NCBI GenBank assembly: GCA_018647505.1
Contig: JABGSX010000013.1
Coordinates: forward strand, 1 to 57,997
Direction: 5' to 3'
From: a bacterium
GTDB lineage: Bacteria; Babelota; Babeliae; Babelales; JABGSX01
DNA length: 57,997 nucleotides
Below are positions 25,462 through 34,417 of the stretch, piece after piece. The notes below the pieces were generated by a model. That model saw nothing but the letters and a program-made list of their open reading frames with translations. It was not told the DNA's origin and made no database searches. Each line of letters begins with the position of its first letter. Within the stretch, counting starts at the first letter, position 1. Both the position numbers and the translations under genes were made by a program.

Positions 25462-27681
25462 TTACATTTTTTGTTCAATTTGTTGTATTCTCGTCAGAAT
25501 ATTTTTGTTTATAGGAGCTTTTTTTATTTGTTGTAGTATTGCTTTACACTCCTGTTTTCTTCCAAGCATTGCTAAGCATTCTGCCTTTCGTAAAAAAACC
25601 TGCACATTGTTACTTAAAGAGCAGAACTTGTCGTATAAGGTAAGGGCTCTCGCATAATTTTTGGTCTTGAAGTATACCTCTGCAAGATTGCTTAGATTTT
25701 TAATAATCCCTGGTCTAAGTTGATATGCTTTTTCAAAAAATGGGATTGATTTATTTCCCTCATTTTTCATAATGTATATATTTCCAATGTTTATAAGTGC
25801 TTCGTTGTGTGTTGAGACACATTCAAGAGTTTTATTGTATGCCCATAGAGCTTCATCCAGTCGTTTTAGTTTTAAACAGATCATACCAAAGGCCGCGTAT
25901 CCAAGTTCATTGTCAAAGTCCCCAGTTGTGCAACCTTTTTTTAGATACGTGTAGGCTTCCTCAAAGTTGTTTTGTTTAAAGTTGATTCTGCCAAGGTTGT
26001 AATATGCTTTTCCGTAGTGGGGTCTTATTTTTAGTGCTGCCCAGAGGGCTTTTTCGGCTCTTTTGTATTCGTTTTTGTCTATTAAAAATGATGCTAGATT
26101 ATTATATGGCTCTGGAGCTCTAGGGTTAATTTTTATACTTTCCTTAAGGTGCCTTATTGCCAGTTCTTTTTGACCAAGCGCTGAGTAGCAAATTGAAATG
26201 TTATTATGTGGGTCAGGGTAAAAAGGGTCCATTTTTATTGCTTTTTTAAAATGTGGTATTCCTTCCTTAAATCGACCTCGCTCACATACCTGTACTCCGT
26301 AATTGTTGTATGCTCTGGTTTTTCCCGGTGCATTTTTTATAATGTTTTTCCAAAATTCTACTTGATCGCTCCACACAAGGTTTCTGTTGTATGTTGCTAT
26401 CCCAAGAGGCACGGCCAAAATTAAAAGAACGCCCATAATGCCATTTGTTTTTTTTAGAATGTCGGGGCATTTTTGTTTTGTGTTGATGTATACAGTTAAG
26501 AGCTTTACTATTCCTATAGCAATTATGAACAATATACCAATTGAGGATAGGTATGTTTTGTAGTCACTTACTAGTTCTGATGATGGTATTACTGTTGTGC
26601 GTGGAGAAATACCGATAAAGAACCAGGCTATACCAAACAGAACTGGATTGATCCTGTTTTTCCTATAAATTCTGTACGTTAAATAGAATATTCCTACAAG
26701 AACTAAAAAAGGTAAAAGGCAGTCAGGAGAAAAAAATCCATTTACCATTTTCCAGTCATATTCAACGCTTATGTTGAATGGCCAGAAGAAAATCCAAATG
26801 TAGTGTAAAATAACTTTAAACTCAGAGATAAAATATGGGATGGCTGTTATTGGTTCGTGGAAATGGTTGTTAATGACGTTGCCGATGTTGTTGTGAGTTG
26901 TTCCGTTCATTGTTAGTGCGCCGCAGAAAAAACTTGCCCCCAAGAATTTTGCGTACAAAGTTACAAGAATGAGCTGAAGTGTAATATATAAGGGGAGCCG
27001 TTTTTTTAGCAAACTCCAACTTCCTTGTGAAAGAAAGAACCAATCCATCAAGAACAAAATAATGGGGGATAATATTGCTATTTCCTTAGACCCTGTTGAA
27101 AATATTGCAATAACAAAAACCGCAGACAAAAATAGACCTTTTATAAAATAATCTTTTACCTGAACAAACTTTACAACGGCTAGGCATATTGTTGCTATAA
27201 ACAGTGTCGCAAGACCTTCTAGTTGACCCTGAATAATATATGATATTGTTTGTGTTTGCACGGGGTGTAATAGAAACAGCATAGAAGTTGTAAAAGCTAT
27301 AAAGAGAGAGTTTGCTTTAAAAAAGGATTCTTTTTTCAGGTTTGACAGTAAATTTTGCAATAGAAAAAAGATAACAACTCCGCAAAGGATATGGATAAAA
27401 ATATTAAATGTTCGGTAGCTAACAGGATTAAATTTCCCAATTTTGTAATGTATTGTATTAAGCCAATAACTTATCCATCTAGATCCTTTAAACATTAATT
27501 GGCTTAAGCTTGAGTTTCTGACATGAAAATATTTTGTTATGCTGGCAGCATCGTCAAATTGAAATGGATAATAAATAGAAGGGTAGTAAAATAATGCTGT
27601 AATAACTCCCAAAATTGATATAGGAATTATTTTGTATATGGAATTGATAGTTGTTGTGCTTGGTTTTTTTTGTTGAGCCAC
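25462..27681 (-). CDS. TMTC-like polytopic membrane protein with TPR repeats (copy 1)
   Basis: 739 residues, a close paralogue of the gene at 23320: both share YPFQFDD in loop 1, LLHPVQ and QGQLEGLATL / QGQSEGLATL in the membrane part, GSKEIAILSP / GTKEIIIICP, and TPR units such as DPHNNISICYSALGQKELAIR. The GT-C-like N-terminus and C-terminal TPR series suggest an undecaprenyl-sugar-dependent glycosyltransferase acting on the outer face of the inner membrane. The substrate is unknown. It is transcribed with its paralogue; about 200 AT-rich bases upstream separate it from the divergent gene at 27880. Confidence 0.8.
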   Translation of the reverse strand: MAQQKKPSTTTINSIYKIIPISILGVITALFYYPSIYYPFQFDDAASITKYFHVRNSSLSQLMFKGSRWISYWLNTIHYKIGKFNPVSYRTFNIFIHILCGVVIFFLLQNLLSNLKKESFFKANSLFIAFTTSMLFLLHPVQTQTISYIIQGQLEGLATLFIATICLAVVKFVQVKDYFIKGLFLSAVFVIAIFSTGSKEIAILSPIILFLMDWFFLSQGSWSLLKKRLPLYITLQLILVTLYAKFLGASFFCGALTMNGTTHNNIGNVINNHFHEPITAIPYFISEFKVILHYIWIFFWPFNISVEYDWKMVNGFFSPDCLLPFLVLVGIFYLTYRIYRKNRINPVLFGIAWFFIGISPRTTVIPSSELVSDYKTYLSSIGILFIIAIGIVKLLTVYINTKQKCPDILKKTNGIMGVLLILAVPLGIATYNRNLVWSDQVEFWKNIIKNAPGKTRAYNNYGVQVCERGRFKEGIPHFKKAIKMDPFYPDPHNNISICYSALGQKELAIRHLKESIKINPRAPEPYNNLASFLIDKNEYKRAEKALWAALKIRPHYGKAYYNLGRINFKQNNFEEAYTYLKKGCTTGDFDNELGYAAFGMICLKLKRLDEALWAYNKTLECVSTHNEALINIGNIYIMKNEGNKSIPFFEKAYQLRPGIIKNLSNLAEVYFKTKNYARALTLYDKFCSLSNNVQVFLRKAECLAMLGRKQECKAILQQIKKAPINKNILTRIQQIEQKM

Positions 27682-27879
27682 GACCGAGTCCTTTTTTTAA
27701 GTTGTTTGTTTTTTTGATTAACACAGAGATTTTATCGTGAATATTGATTTTGTCGAGTCCAACCATATAACAAGTTTGTGTGTGATAAAATCATTTGATT
27801 TGTCTGTTGATTTGACCGCGAGGGCCTTTTCTTTTATATTCAAAGTTGTTTATTTATACGTGCATTTGAAGGTTTTAAT

Positions 27880-28590
27880 ATGGTTGATTTGAAAAATGCT
27901 GAGTTAATTATTGGTGCGATTTCTCTTTTTGTTTCCTACTTATTTTCGGTTTCATTTTCTGGTTGGTTTCGCGCATGGGCAGCGTCAGCTGTTGGTGATA
28001 GTACAGGAAAACAACTTGGATTTATGACTCTTAATCCGTTGGTTCACATTGATTTTGTCGGTGTTATCCTTTTGTTTCTAATTAAATTTGGGTGGGGTGC
28101 GCATGTTCCTATAAATCCTTTCAATATTACTTATCCACGTCGTAATTTAAAATTGTTTTTTGCATATTTATCAGATGCATTGGCGCATTTTGTTTTGGCT
28201 ATAGTAGCTTTGTTTTTTTTGGTAGTTTTTTTCGGATTAAACGCATTGCATGTTTCAATTCCTATTATGTTGTCAGGGGTTTTATCATTTCCGAGTTTTG
28301 CAAGCAGGTTTCCCGATATATCGTCGCTTTCGATTGTGGTTATATTGATAATGGTTTTTGCGATTTATTTGAATATGATTCTGGGTGTTTTGTATCTAAT
28401 TTATAATTCATTTTTATGTCTGTTTTATATTTTTTATGGGGAGACAATATATCTCTCAGGTAAAAAAATATATTTGATTTTTGTTCCATTATTGTTTGCT
28501 ATCTTTTTTGCCTATCCCTTAAGAAAATATTTTTTGTACATGATATATCTGTTGGGGTGTTATTGGGCAAGTTTTTTGGGTATTTCTTAA
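27880..28590 (+). CDS. Site-2-protease (M50) homologue lacking the zinc site: pseudoprotease
   Basis: 236 residues, almost all hydrophobic, with about six membrane helices. The block GFMTLNPLVHIDFVGV followed by HVPINPFNITYPRRN matches the strongly conserved M50 sequence GRLTLNPLAHIDPIG ... PVPVNPxNF. In active enzymes a HExxH zinc motif precedes it; here the aligned place reads SGWFR (SFSGWFRAWAAS), so both zinc histidines and the catalytic Glu are lost. The C-terminal NPxPPLDG-type ligand motif is also not seen. It probably binds but does not cut membrane proteins. AAGG lies upstream of the ATG. The gene lies just before tyrS. Confidence 0.78.
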   Translation: MVDLKNAELIIGAISLFVSYLFSVSFSGWFRAWAASAVGDSTGKQLGFMTLNPLVHIDFVGVILLFLIKFGWGAHVPINPFNITYPRRNLKLFFAYLSDALAHFVLAIVALFFLVVFFGLNALHVSIPIMLSGVLSFPSFASRFPDISSLSIVVILIMVFAIYLNMILGVLYLIYNSFLCLFYIFYGETIYLSGKKIYLIFVPLLFAIFFAYPLRKYFLYMIYLLGCYWASFLGIS

Positions 28591-28619
28591 TGAATTTGTA
28601 ATGTTGTAGTTGTGGTGTT

Positions 28620-29804
28620 ATGAAAATTATGAAAAATACTATTGAGAATCTAAAAAAAGGAACGGCGCAGGTTTTACCTGAGGATTGTTTTGAGAAAAAA
28701 CTTTCGTCTAAAAAAAAGTTGAAAATAAAATTAGGTATGGATCCAACGGCGCCGGATTTACACTTGGGCCATGTTGTTGTGCTTAATAAACTAAAACAGT
28801 TTCAAGATTTGGGTCATGAAATTATTTTCTTAATTGGAGATTTTACTGCTCGAATTGGCGACCCTACTGGAAAGTCTAAAACTCGTCCTCCTCTTGATGA
28901 AAAAACTATTTCTGAAAATACAAAAACATACTTTGAACAAGTCGGTCGGATTTTAGATCCCAACAAAATATCTATTCGATATAACTCTGAATGGTTGGGA
29001 AAGCTTTCTTGCAAAGAGATTGTGTCATTATGCTCTACGGTTACAGTTGCTCGCCTTACTGAGCGCGATGATTTTTCTAAGCGTCTAAAAGAAGGAACCC
29101 CCGTCGGAATGCACGAACTTTTATATCCAATTTTTCAAGGGTATGATTCTGTTGTTCTTAAGGCGGATATTGAGATTGGTGGTACAGACCAAACATTTAA
29201 TTTGCTTTTTGGTCGGTACTTACAAGAGCGTTATAATCAGGAGCCCCAGGCAATTATGACTCTTCCTCTTTTGGAGGGTCTTGACGGCAAAGAGAAAATG
29301 TCCAAGTCCCTTGGTAACTACGTAGGCTTAACCGAGAAGCCTCAAAACGCCTATGGAAAACTAATGTCGATATCAGATGAACATATGTGGAAGTATTTTC
29401 ATCTTCTGCTAGGGGTTACAGATAAAGAAATTAATGAGATGAAAAAAAGTAATGCGCATCCGATGGAGCTAAAAAAGAAAATGGCTCACGATGTTATTTC
29501 TGCGTACTGGTCAGAATCAGATGCAAGCTTGGCGCAAGATTATTTTGAGAACATATTCCAAAAAAAAGATTATTCACAGGCTGTTGTGGTTGCCATTGAC
29601 AAAAAAGCCTCAAACCCAATCTGGATTGTTCAATTACTGAAGGATCTTGGTGCTGTTAAAACAACATCCGAGGCAAAAAGACTTGTTGAGGCTGGTGCCG
29701 TTAGCGTAGATGAAAAGAAAATAGTCGGGTTTAAGGACTATGTTTCTTGGTCTTCTGGAACGTCTGTGAAAGTTGGAAAACATAAGGTTTATAAACTTTC
29801 GTGA
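28620..29804 (+). CDS. tyrS: Tyrosyl-tRNA synthetase
   Basis: 394 residues. It charges tRNA-Tyr. Class I signatures are HLGH near residue 48 (DPTAPDLHLGH) and KMSKS near residue 226 (GKEKMSKSLGN). The tyrosine-binding region LYPIFQGYDSVVLKADIEIGGTDQ is complete. A C-terminal S4-type RNA-binding domain is present (TSEAKRLVEAGAVSVDEKK). The length and sequence suit the TyrZ-like subgroup rather than the longer TyrS. The 3' end overlaps the convergent deoxynucleoside kinase gene by 16 bases. Confidence 0.95.
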   Translation: MKIMKNTIENLKKGTAQVLPEDCFEKKLSSKKKLKIKLGMDPTAPDLHLGHVVVLNKLKQFQDLGHEIIFLIGDFTARIGDPTGKSKTRPPLDEKTISENTKTYFEQVGRILDPNKISIRYNSEWLGKLSCKEIVSLCSTVTVARLTERDDFSKRLKEGTPVGMHELLYPIFQGYDSVVLKADIEIGGTDQTFNLLFGRYLQERYNQEPQAIMTLPLLEGLDGKEKMSKSLGNYVGLTEKPQNAYGKLMSISDEHMWKYFHLLLGVTDKEINEMKKSNAHPMELKKKMAHDVISAYWSESDASLAQDYFENIFQKKDYSQAVVVAIDKKASNPIWIVQLLKDLGAVKTTSEAKRLVEAGAVSVDEKKIVGFKDYVSWSSGTSVKVGKHKVYKLS

Positions 29805-30493
29805 TATTGTTCTTTTGTAATAGCAGGAATTCCTGACCCTTGTGTTTGATTTAAAAATTTTTCAAGAGCGTCAAACATTTTGTGTGTTTGTAGCTTATTT
29901 GTTTCAAACTCTTTATCACAATTTATAACCAAAACAGGGACTTTTTTGATAGCGCTAGATGCATTTTTTTTGAGAAGCAAAAACTCTTCGTGTCTTTTGT
30001 GCATTTGTTCTAAGTATTCTAGGGTCATTGCTTTTTCTTCTGGCCTGCTTCTTCTTTTTATTCTTTCGTAAGAAATTGGTGGCGTAGTCTGAAGATAAAT
30101 AAATCCTTGTGGTGTAATGTGTTTTTTGCCGACCAAAAAATCAAACCAACGACAATAAATTGCCCATTCAAGATTTGTCATAAATCCACTAAGAAAGCCG
30201 TTATATGCAAAGCAGTGGTGACCAGAATAAACAGAGCGCTCCATAATTGTTGTCACCTTTAAATTTTTGTTTTTTAGGTGATCCCTTATTCTGCATGACA
30301 TTGCCAAAGTTTCAATTGTGTATGCCCATCTTTTTGGGTTGGAATAAAAATCGGCCAACAAAGACTGACCATAAGATTGTTTTTTCCAGTTATCATGTGG
30401 TTCTTGAATTGTATTTATAAATGGATAACGATCTTCTATCAGTTTTAAGAACGTAGACTTTCCAGCCCCAATATTTCCTTCTAGTATGTACAT
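29789..30493 (-). CDS. Deoxynucleoside kinase
   Basis: 234 residues. It phosphorylates salvaged deoxynucleosides. The P-loop is GNIGAGKST at residues 6-14. ERSVYSGHHCFA is the substrate-binding motif of the dCK/dGK/dTK2-type family, and RIKRRSRPEEKAMTLEYLEQMHKRHEEF is the LID and following helix. The start has AGGAT upstream. Such kinases are common in animals and in host-dependent bacteria; the gene suggests uptake of host nucleosides. The 3' end overlaps tyrS. Confidence 0.9.
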   Translation of the reverse strand: MYILEGNIGAGKSTFLKLIEDRYPFINTIQEPHDNWKKQSYGQSLLADFYSNPKRWAYTIETLAMSCRIRDHLKNKNLKVTTIMERSVYSGHHCFAYNGFLSGFMTNLEWAIYCRWFDFLVGKKHITPQGFIYLQTTPPISYERIKRRSRPEEKAMTLEYLEQMHKRHEEFLLLKKNASSAIKKVPVLVINCDKEFETNKLQTHKMFDALEKFLNQTQGSGIPAITKEQYHESL

Positions 30494-30584
30494 TTATATC
30501 CTAATTTAGTGGGTTGCATAACAACTTTCCTTTTAATGCCTTGTATAGTATAAAACACGATGCGAGACCCGTAAATTATAAATA

Positions 30585-30617
30585 AAAAAACCTCGATAAT
30601 AATTTATCAAGGTTTTT
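30585..30617. terminator. Intrinsic terminator
   Basis: AAAAAACCTCGATAA pairs with TTATCAAGGTTTTTT, with one mismatch. It lies in the intergenic space before the minus-strand Hsp20-like gene's end, with T runs on both sides. Confidence 0.75.
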
Positions 30618-30638
30618 TGTTTGGGATAATTTCAAGGC

Positions 30639-31211
30639 TTATTTTATGCTTACTGGAATTTCTAATCCTCTTCTTTTAAGAGGGATTACAAAAACGATAC
30701 TATTTTTTTCGCATTCAACTTTTGTGTTGTCAGGGTCGATTGGAGATTTTAACATTTGTTGTGTTTCGGAATATCCCTGCGTGGAAAGGCGGGAAAAGTG
30801 TTTTTCATCTTTGTTTTCTTGGTCAACGCTGCGTTCTTTTCTTATTGACAACATATTTTTCTTTATTTCGAGTTGAATAACAGAGTTATCTTCTGTTGGA
30901 ATTTTTGCACTCAGATTTTCCGAATCTTCTGCAGAAACCTTAACCATTTCTCCCTTTATTCCAGGGTAACCAATTGTAATTTCTACGGAGTTGTCTTTTT
31001 TTGGATATTGTATGTCGATGTTTATAGAATTTGAATCAGAAACATTTATATCAAAGATTTTAGACGATTCCCTTTGCATGTTGTCAAAATCTTCTTGCAT
31101 GCCGTCCATCATGGATTTTATTCTTTTTTCGAATCTATCAGAGCCAAAAAAACTTTTTGATCCTGATGCTATAGAAATAGTCAAAAGCAATAGTGCGGTC
31201 TTTCCCTTCAT
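30639..31211 (-). CDS. Hsp20-like (alpha-crystallin fold) protein with a signal peptide
   Basis: 190 residues. The N-terminus has a Lys pair, then a hydrophobic stretch (TALLLLTISIASGSKS), a plausible signal peptide. The rest follows small heat-shock order: NSVEITIGYPGIKGEMVKVSAED (strands 2-4), IKKNMLSIRKERS (strand 5), a loop, YSETQQMLKSPIDPDNTKVECEKNSIVFVIPL (strands 7-9), and a tail with IPVSI near the end resembling the I-x-I anchor. Hsp20 proteins are normally cytosolic holdases; an exported one would act in the periplasm or outside. AGGAGG lies about ten bases before the ATG. Confidence 0.7.
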   Translation of the reverse strand: MKGKTALLLLTISIASGSKSFFGSDRFEKRIKSMMDGMQEDFDNMQRESSKIFDINVSDSNSINIDIQYPKKDNSVEITIGYPGIKGEMVKVSAEDSENLSAKIPTEDNSVIQLEIKKNMLSIRKERSVDQENKDEKHFSRLSTQGYSETQQMLKSPIDPDNTKVECEKNSIVFVIPLKRRGLEIPVSIK

Positions 31212-31413
31212 TGCCTTGTCCTCCTGTTTGGTGGAAAATAAAACAATTAATTTTATATAACTAACAAGTTAAAATATAACATGTTTTTTATTGTCGTCAA
31301 TACTGGTTTGCACAGGTGTTTGGGGACGGCTTGTGTCATTTTTTGTTTACACGTTTTTTTGCAATAGAGTTGGTTGTGCGTTAAAGTAATTTTTATTTAT
31401 GGGGACTTAAAAT

Positions 31414-32154
31414 ATGGCTAAAGACAAGAAAAAACAGCTCGATGTTATTTATGGAATTCATTCAATTTGTGAATTGTTAAAGGCTAAAAGGCGAAAACTA
31501 GTTACTCTGTATACTACCAAAATTCCGCCAAAGGGGTGGAAGTCTATTCAGAAAATTGGTATTCCAAAGTTAACGAACCTTCAATATGTTTCAAGAGAAT
31601 TTTTGGCAAAATTTTCTGGGACAACAGATCATCAAGGTGTTGTTGGTTTGGCACAGCAATTTGTCTTTAGAAAATCTTTTTTCGATTCTAAAAAATCACA
31701 ATTTGTTTTATTGCTTGACGGGATACAAGATCCTCGCAATCTTGGTGCAATTTTGCGCTCAGCTTATTGCACTGGTGTGGATGGAGTGATTATTACAAAA
31801 AAACATTCTGCTCCAATAACCGGAGCCGCGCTTAAGGCATCAGCTGGCTTGGCAGAGCATCTTGATATTTACCAGGCACCATCTTCTTTGTCGGCGCTAC
31901 AAGAGCTAGGTAAACAAAATTATAATGTCTATCTTGCGGCACTTTCTTCTAGAGCAAACAATGCAATTGAAGTTACATACAAAATGCCTTTGTGTATTGT
32001 GATTGGAAACGAGGCACAAGGAATATCAAAAAGTCTTTTCAGTTTCGGAACGGTTGTTCAGTTGCCTCAAAAAACATCTGACGTTTCTTATAATGCATCT
32101 GTTGCTGCTGGTATTTTGCTTTTTACTATTGCGACTTATTCCTCCAAAATTTAA
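31414..32154 (+). CDS. rlmB: 23S rRNA 2'-O-ribose methyltransferase, RlmB type
   Basis: 246 residues, the usual length. The N-terminal substrate-binding domain begins with IYGIHSICELLKAKRRKL. SPOUT motifs follow: LDGIQDPRNLGAILRSA, IVIGNEAQGIS and LPQKTSDVSYNASVAAGILLF. RlmB methylates a Gm in the peptidyl-transferase region of 23S rRNA; the precise target is inferred from the family. GGGGAC lies upstream of the ATG. A decayed HAD gene end abuts its stop. Confidence 0.9.
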   Translation: MAKDKKKQLDVIYGIHSICELLKAKRRKLVTLYTTKIPPKGWKSIQKIGIPKLTNLQYVSREFLAKFSGTTDHQGVVGLAQQFVFRKSFFDSKKSQFVLLLDGIQDPRNLGAILRSAYCTGVDGVIITKKHSAPITGAALKASAGLAEHLDIYQAPSSLSALQELGKQNYNVYLAALSSRANNAIEVTYKMPLCIVIGNEAQGISKSLFSFGTVVQLPQKTSDVSYNASVAAGILLFTIATYSSKI

Positions 32155-32314
32155 CTTGCCACTTGGATGTTTTGGGCTTGACCCTGCAGAGACAGTTTTT
32201 ATTGATGACAGGGAGCAGAATGTAAAAGCAGCTGAACAGTTTGGGATTACTGGCATATTATGTGATACACATGAAAATGTTAGGAAAGAGCTGCAATGCC
32301 TAGCTCTTCTTTAA
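32153..32314 (+). pseudogene. C-terminal remnant of a HAD-family phosphatase
   Basis: The frame that overlaps the end of rlmB encodes GLDPAETVFIDDREQNVKAAEQFG and then ITGILCDTHENVRKEL, the typical last third of HAD subfamily IA enzymes: the paired Asp motif and the following helix. The N-terminal DxDx nucleophile and the middle of the protein are absent, and rlmB occupies the upstream sequence. It has no start of its own. Deletion fused this remnant to the end of rlmB. Confidence 0.8.
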
Positions 32315-32373
32315 CAATTTGTATTTGGTTTACTTTCATAATCACTCTTTTCCTTTTTTTTATACCAAAATTG

Positions 32374-32401
32374 TTGACTAAGAGCAGTGAAAAATTATAC
32401 A
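32374..32401 (+). promoter_or_regulatory. Probable promoter of the ftsQ-ftsA-ftsZ operon
   Basis: TTGACT at 32374-32379 and TATACA at 32396-32401 with a 16-base spacer match the vegetative sigma consensus well. They lie about 40 bases before the first gene of the division operon. Confidence 0.6.
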
Positions 32402-32442
32402 AATAAGATAAAGAGAGAGAGACACCTAAGGGGGGAGAAGAA

Positions 32443-33159
32443 ATGAAGAGAGTTAGAAAAATAGCATACAAATTGTTGTACGGCGCAGTGGTTACGATTT
32501 TAGCAAGTTGTCTGGGGGGTGCCGTTGGGGCCTTAGGAAAAGACATGAAATATGTGGTACACTCTGGCGATCATTTGTCTGAAAAGGCTGTTCAAATTAT
32601 TTACTCTGATATTGATAGTCCTGACACGAGTTTTAAAAATCCACAAAAATTATACGAAAAGCTACAACACGATGTTCCAGTTATTAGTCAAGCAACTTTA
32701 GTATATACGAGTCCGTCAGAAGTATCGGTTAATTTAAAGTTGCAACATCCTCGTCTTGTTGTTAATGATAAATACTTGATAATGGAAAATGAAAGTGTTG
32801 TTTCTGCCGATCTGTTTAAAAATTCTATAGTTTCTCCATTGCCTCACATCAATATGGATCACGACGACATTTCACATCAATTTTCTGCTTGTGTTAATAA
32901 CTTGCCAGAGGATGTTTTTAAAGACTACGAGGTTAAATGGGAAGATAACACAAGAATAAAATTACAAGACAAGCACGATGACAAATTTTCAATAATTGCA
33001 TCGTGTTCGTCGTTACCAGACAAGTTGCTTTTGTCAGCTTGTCAAAAAGTGAAAGAAAAGGAGCTCTCTGCAAAGCCACGTTATTTGAAGAAAAATCGAA
33101 AGTGGGTTGCAGATATACGATTTAAAGAGCAGATTGTTTTTAAAGAGGAGGGGGAGTAA
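32443..33159 (+). CDS. ftsQ: FtsQ/DivIB-like cell division protein
   Basis: 238 residues with GGGGGGAG before the ATG. A short basic cytosolic end is followed by one membrane helix (LLYGAVVTILASCLGGAVGAL) and a periplasmic domain. YVVHSGDHLSEKAV starts a POTRA-like region; then PSEVSVNLKLQHPRLVVNDKYLIMEN resembles the FtsQ passage in which a strand and a conserved Pro precede the beta domain, followed by a late LPHI. Divergent, but the position immediately before ftsA and the topology make FtsQ likely. It ends with TAATG overlapping ftsA. Confidence 0.7.
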   Translation: MKRVRKIAYKLLYGAVVTILASCLGGAVGALGKDMKYVVHSGDHLSEKAVQIIYSDIDSPDTSFKNPQKLYEKLQHDVPVISQATLVYTSPSEVSVNLKLQHPRLVVNDKYLIMENESVVSADLFKNSIVSPLPHINMDHDDISHQFSACVNNLPEDVFKDYEVKWEDNTRIKLQDKHDDKFSIIASCSSLPDKLLLSACQKVKEKELSAKPRYLKKNRKWVADIRFKEQIVFKEEGE

Positions 33160-34394
33160 TGGCACGGGTTTTTAAAGATGACATTGTGGTGTCTGTTGAT
33201 GTTGGAACCACCAAAATATGCGTTATAATTGCCAAAAGATTAGGAAATGGAGACGTTGATTTATTGGGTATCGGAACAGTTCCGTCAATTGGTTTAAAAA
33301 AAGGTGTTGTTGTTGACATTAATAAAGCAGTAACATCAATTCGCAAAGCAATCAGAGAAGCTGAGGTTATGGCTGGTACAATGGTGGAGCAGGCATATGT
33401 TGGAATAGCCGGAGGACATATCTCGTCACTTAATTCTCAAGGAATTGTTCCAATAAAAAACGGAGAGGTTTCTCAAAAAGATATAAATACTGTAATTTCT
33501 GCGGCGCAGGCGGTTCCTATTCCAGAAGACCAGCAAATTTTACATGTTTTACCACAATATTTTATTGTTGATTCTCGGGATAGAGTTCAAAATCCACTTG
33601 GTATGCACGGGGTTCGATTAGAAGCGCAAGTTCACATTGTTGTAGGCTCTGTTGCATCTGTGCAGGACTTGGTTAAGTGTTGTCAGCTTGCTGGTATTAA
33701 AGTTAAAGATATTGTTCTAGAGCAGCTGGCTTCGGCGGAGGCCGTTTTAAGTTACGATGAGAGAGAGCTTGGTGTCGCAGTTTTAGACATTGGGGGTGGA
33801 ACCTCTGATTTGGCTCTTTACTATAGCGGAACCATAAGACATACTCGTGTTATTCCTGTAGCCGGTAATCACTTTACTAATGATTTAGCCGTAGGGTTGC
33901 ATACAACTATTAATGGTGCAGAGAGGGTCAAGCAGCGTTACGGAAATTTGTTTGTTAGTCCAAGTGATATTGGTAAACAAATTCAAGTTGAGCATGTGCA
34001 GGGAAATAGATATCAAGATGTTGCACTTAAACAAGTTCAAGATATTTTAAAGGCACGAGCAAAAGAACTTCTGGGTATTGTTCAGAAGGAAATTGTTCAA
34101 TATAATCTTGAACATTTTGTTACATCGGGATTAGTTTTAACAGGAGGTGGATCTTTGCTTGATGGTTTCCGTCAACTTGCATCGGAAAGTTTTGGAATGC
34201 CTGCTCGCATAGGATATCCAAAGAGTGAAGACCAGTTGCCAGAGTTGTTAGAAAGTCCTTTATATGCAACTGGATATGGACTTTTACTTCACGCGATGAA
34301 AAAAGAAAAAAATAATATGATAAATAATTTACAGGGACCAATGACATACAGAGTTTTCATGAGAATGAAATCTTGGGTTTCTGATTTCTTTTAA
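33159..34394 (+). CDS. ftsA: Cell division protein FtsA
   Basis: 411 residues. It is an actin-fold ATPase that tethers FtsZ to the membrane. Motifs: phosphate 1 SVDVGTTKICVIIAKR, 1C domain KKGVVVDINKAVTSI, phosphate 2 VAVLDIGGGTSDLALY, and adenosine LVLTGGGSLLDG. The C-terminus VFMRMKSWVSDFF is the amphipathic membrane-targeting helix. The start overlaps the preceding stop (TAATG). Confidence 0.95.
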   Translation: MARVFKDDIVVSVDVGTTKICVIIAKRLGNGDVDLLGIGTVPSIGLKKGVVVDINKAVTSIRKAIREAEVMAGTMVEQAYVGIAGGHISSLNSQGIVPIKNGEVSQKDINTVISAAQAVPIPEDQQILHVLPQYFIVDSRDRVQNPLGMHGVRLEAQVHIVVGSVASVQDLVKCCQLAGIKVKDIVLEQLASAEAVLSYDERELGVAVLDIGGGTSDLALYYSGTIRHTRVIPVAGNHFTNDLAVGLHTTINGAERVKQRYGNLFVSPSDIGKQIQVEHVQGNRYQDVALKQVQDILKARAKELLGIVQKEIVQYNLEHFVTSGLVLTGGGSLLDGFRQLASESFGMPARIGYPKSEDQLPELLESPLYATGYGLLLHAMKKEKNNMINNLQGPMTYRVFMRMKSWVSDFF

Positions 34395-34417
34395 TATTCC
34401 AAGACGAGGAGTAGTAG

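Noticed and set aside
27682-27879. Regulatory RNA in the space between the TMTC-like and M50-like genes
   Set aside because: The 198 bases are AT-rich with no strong stem or repeat; they probably hold only divergent promoters.
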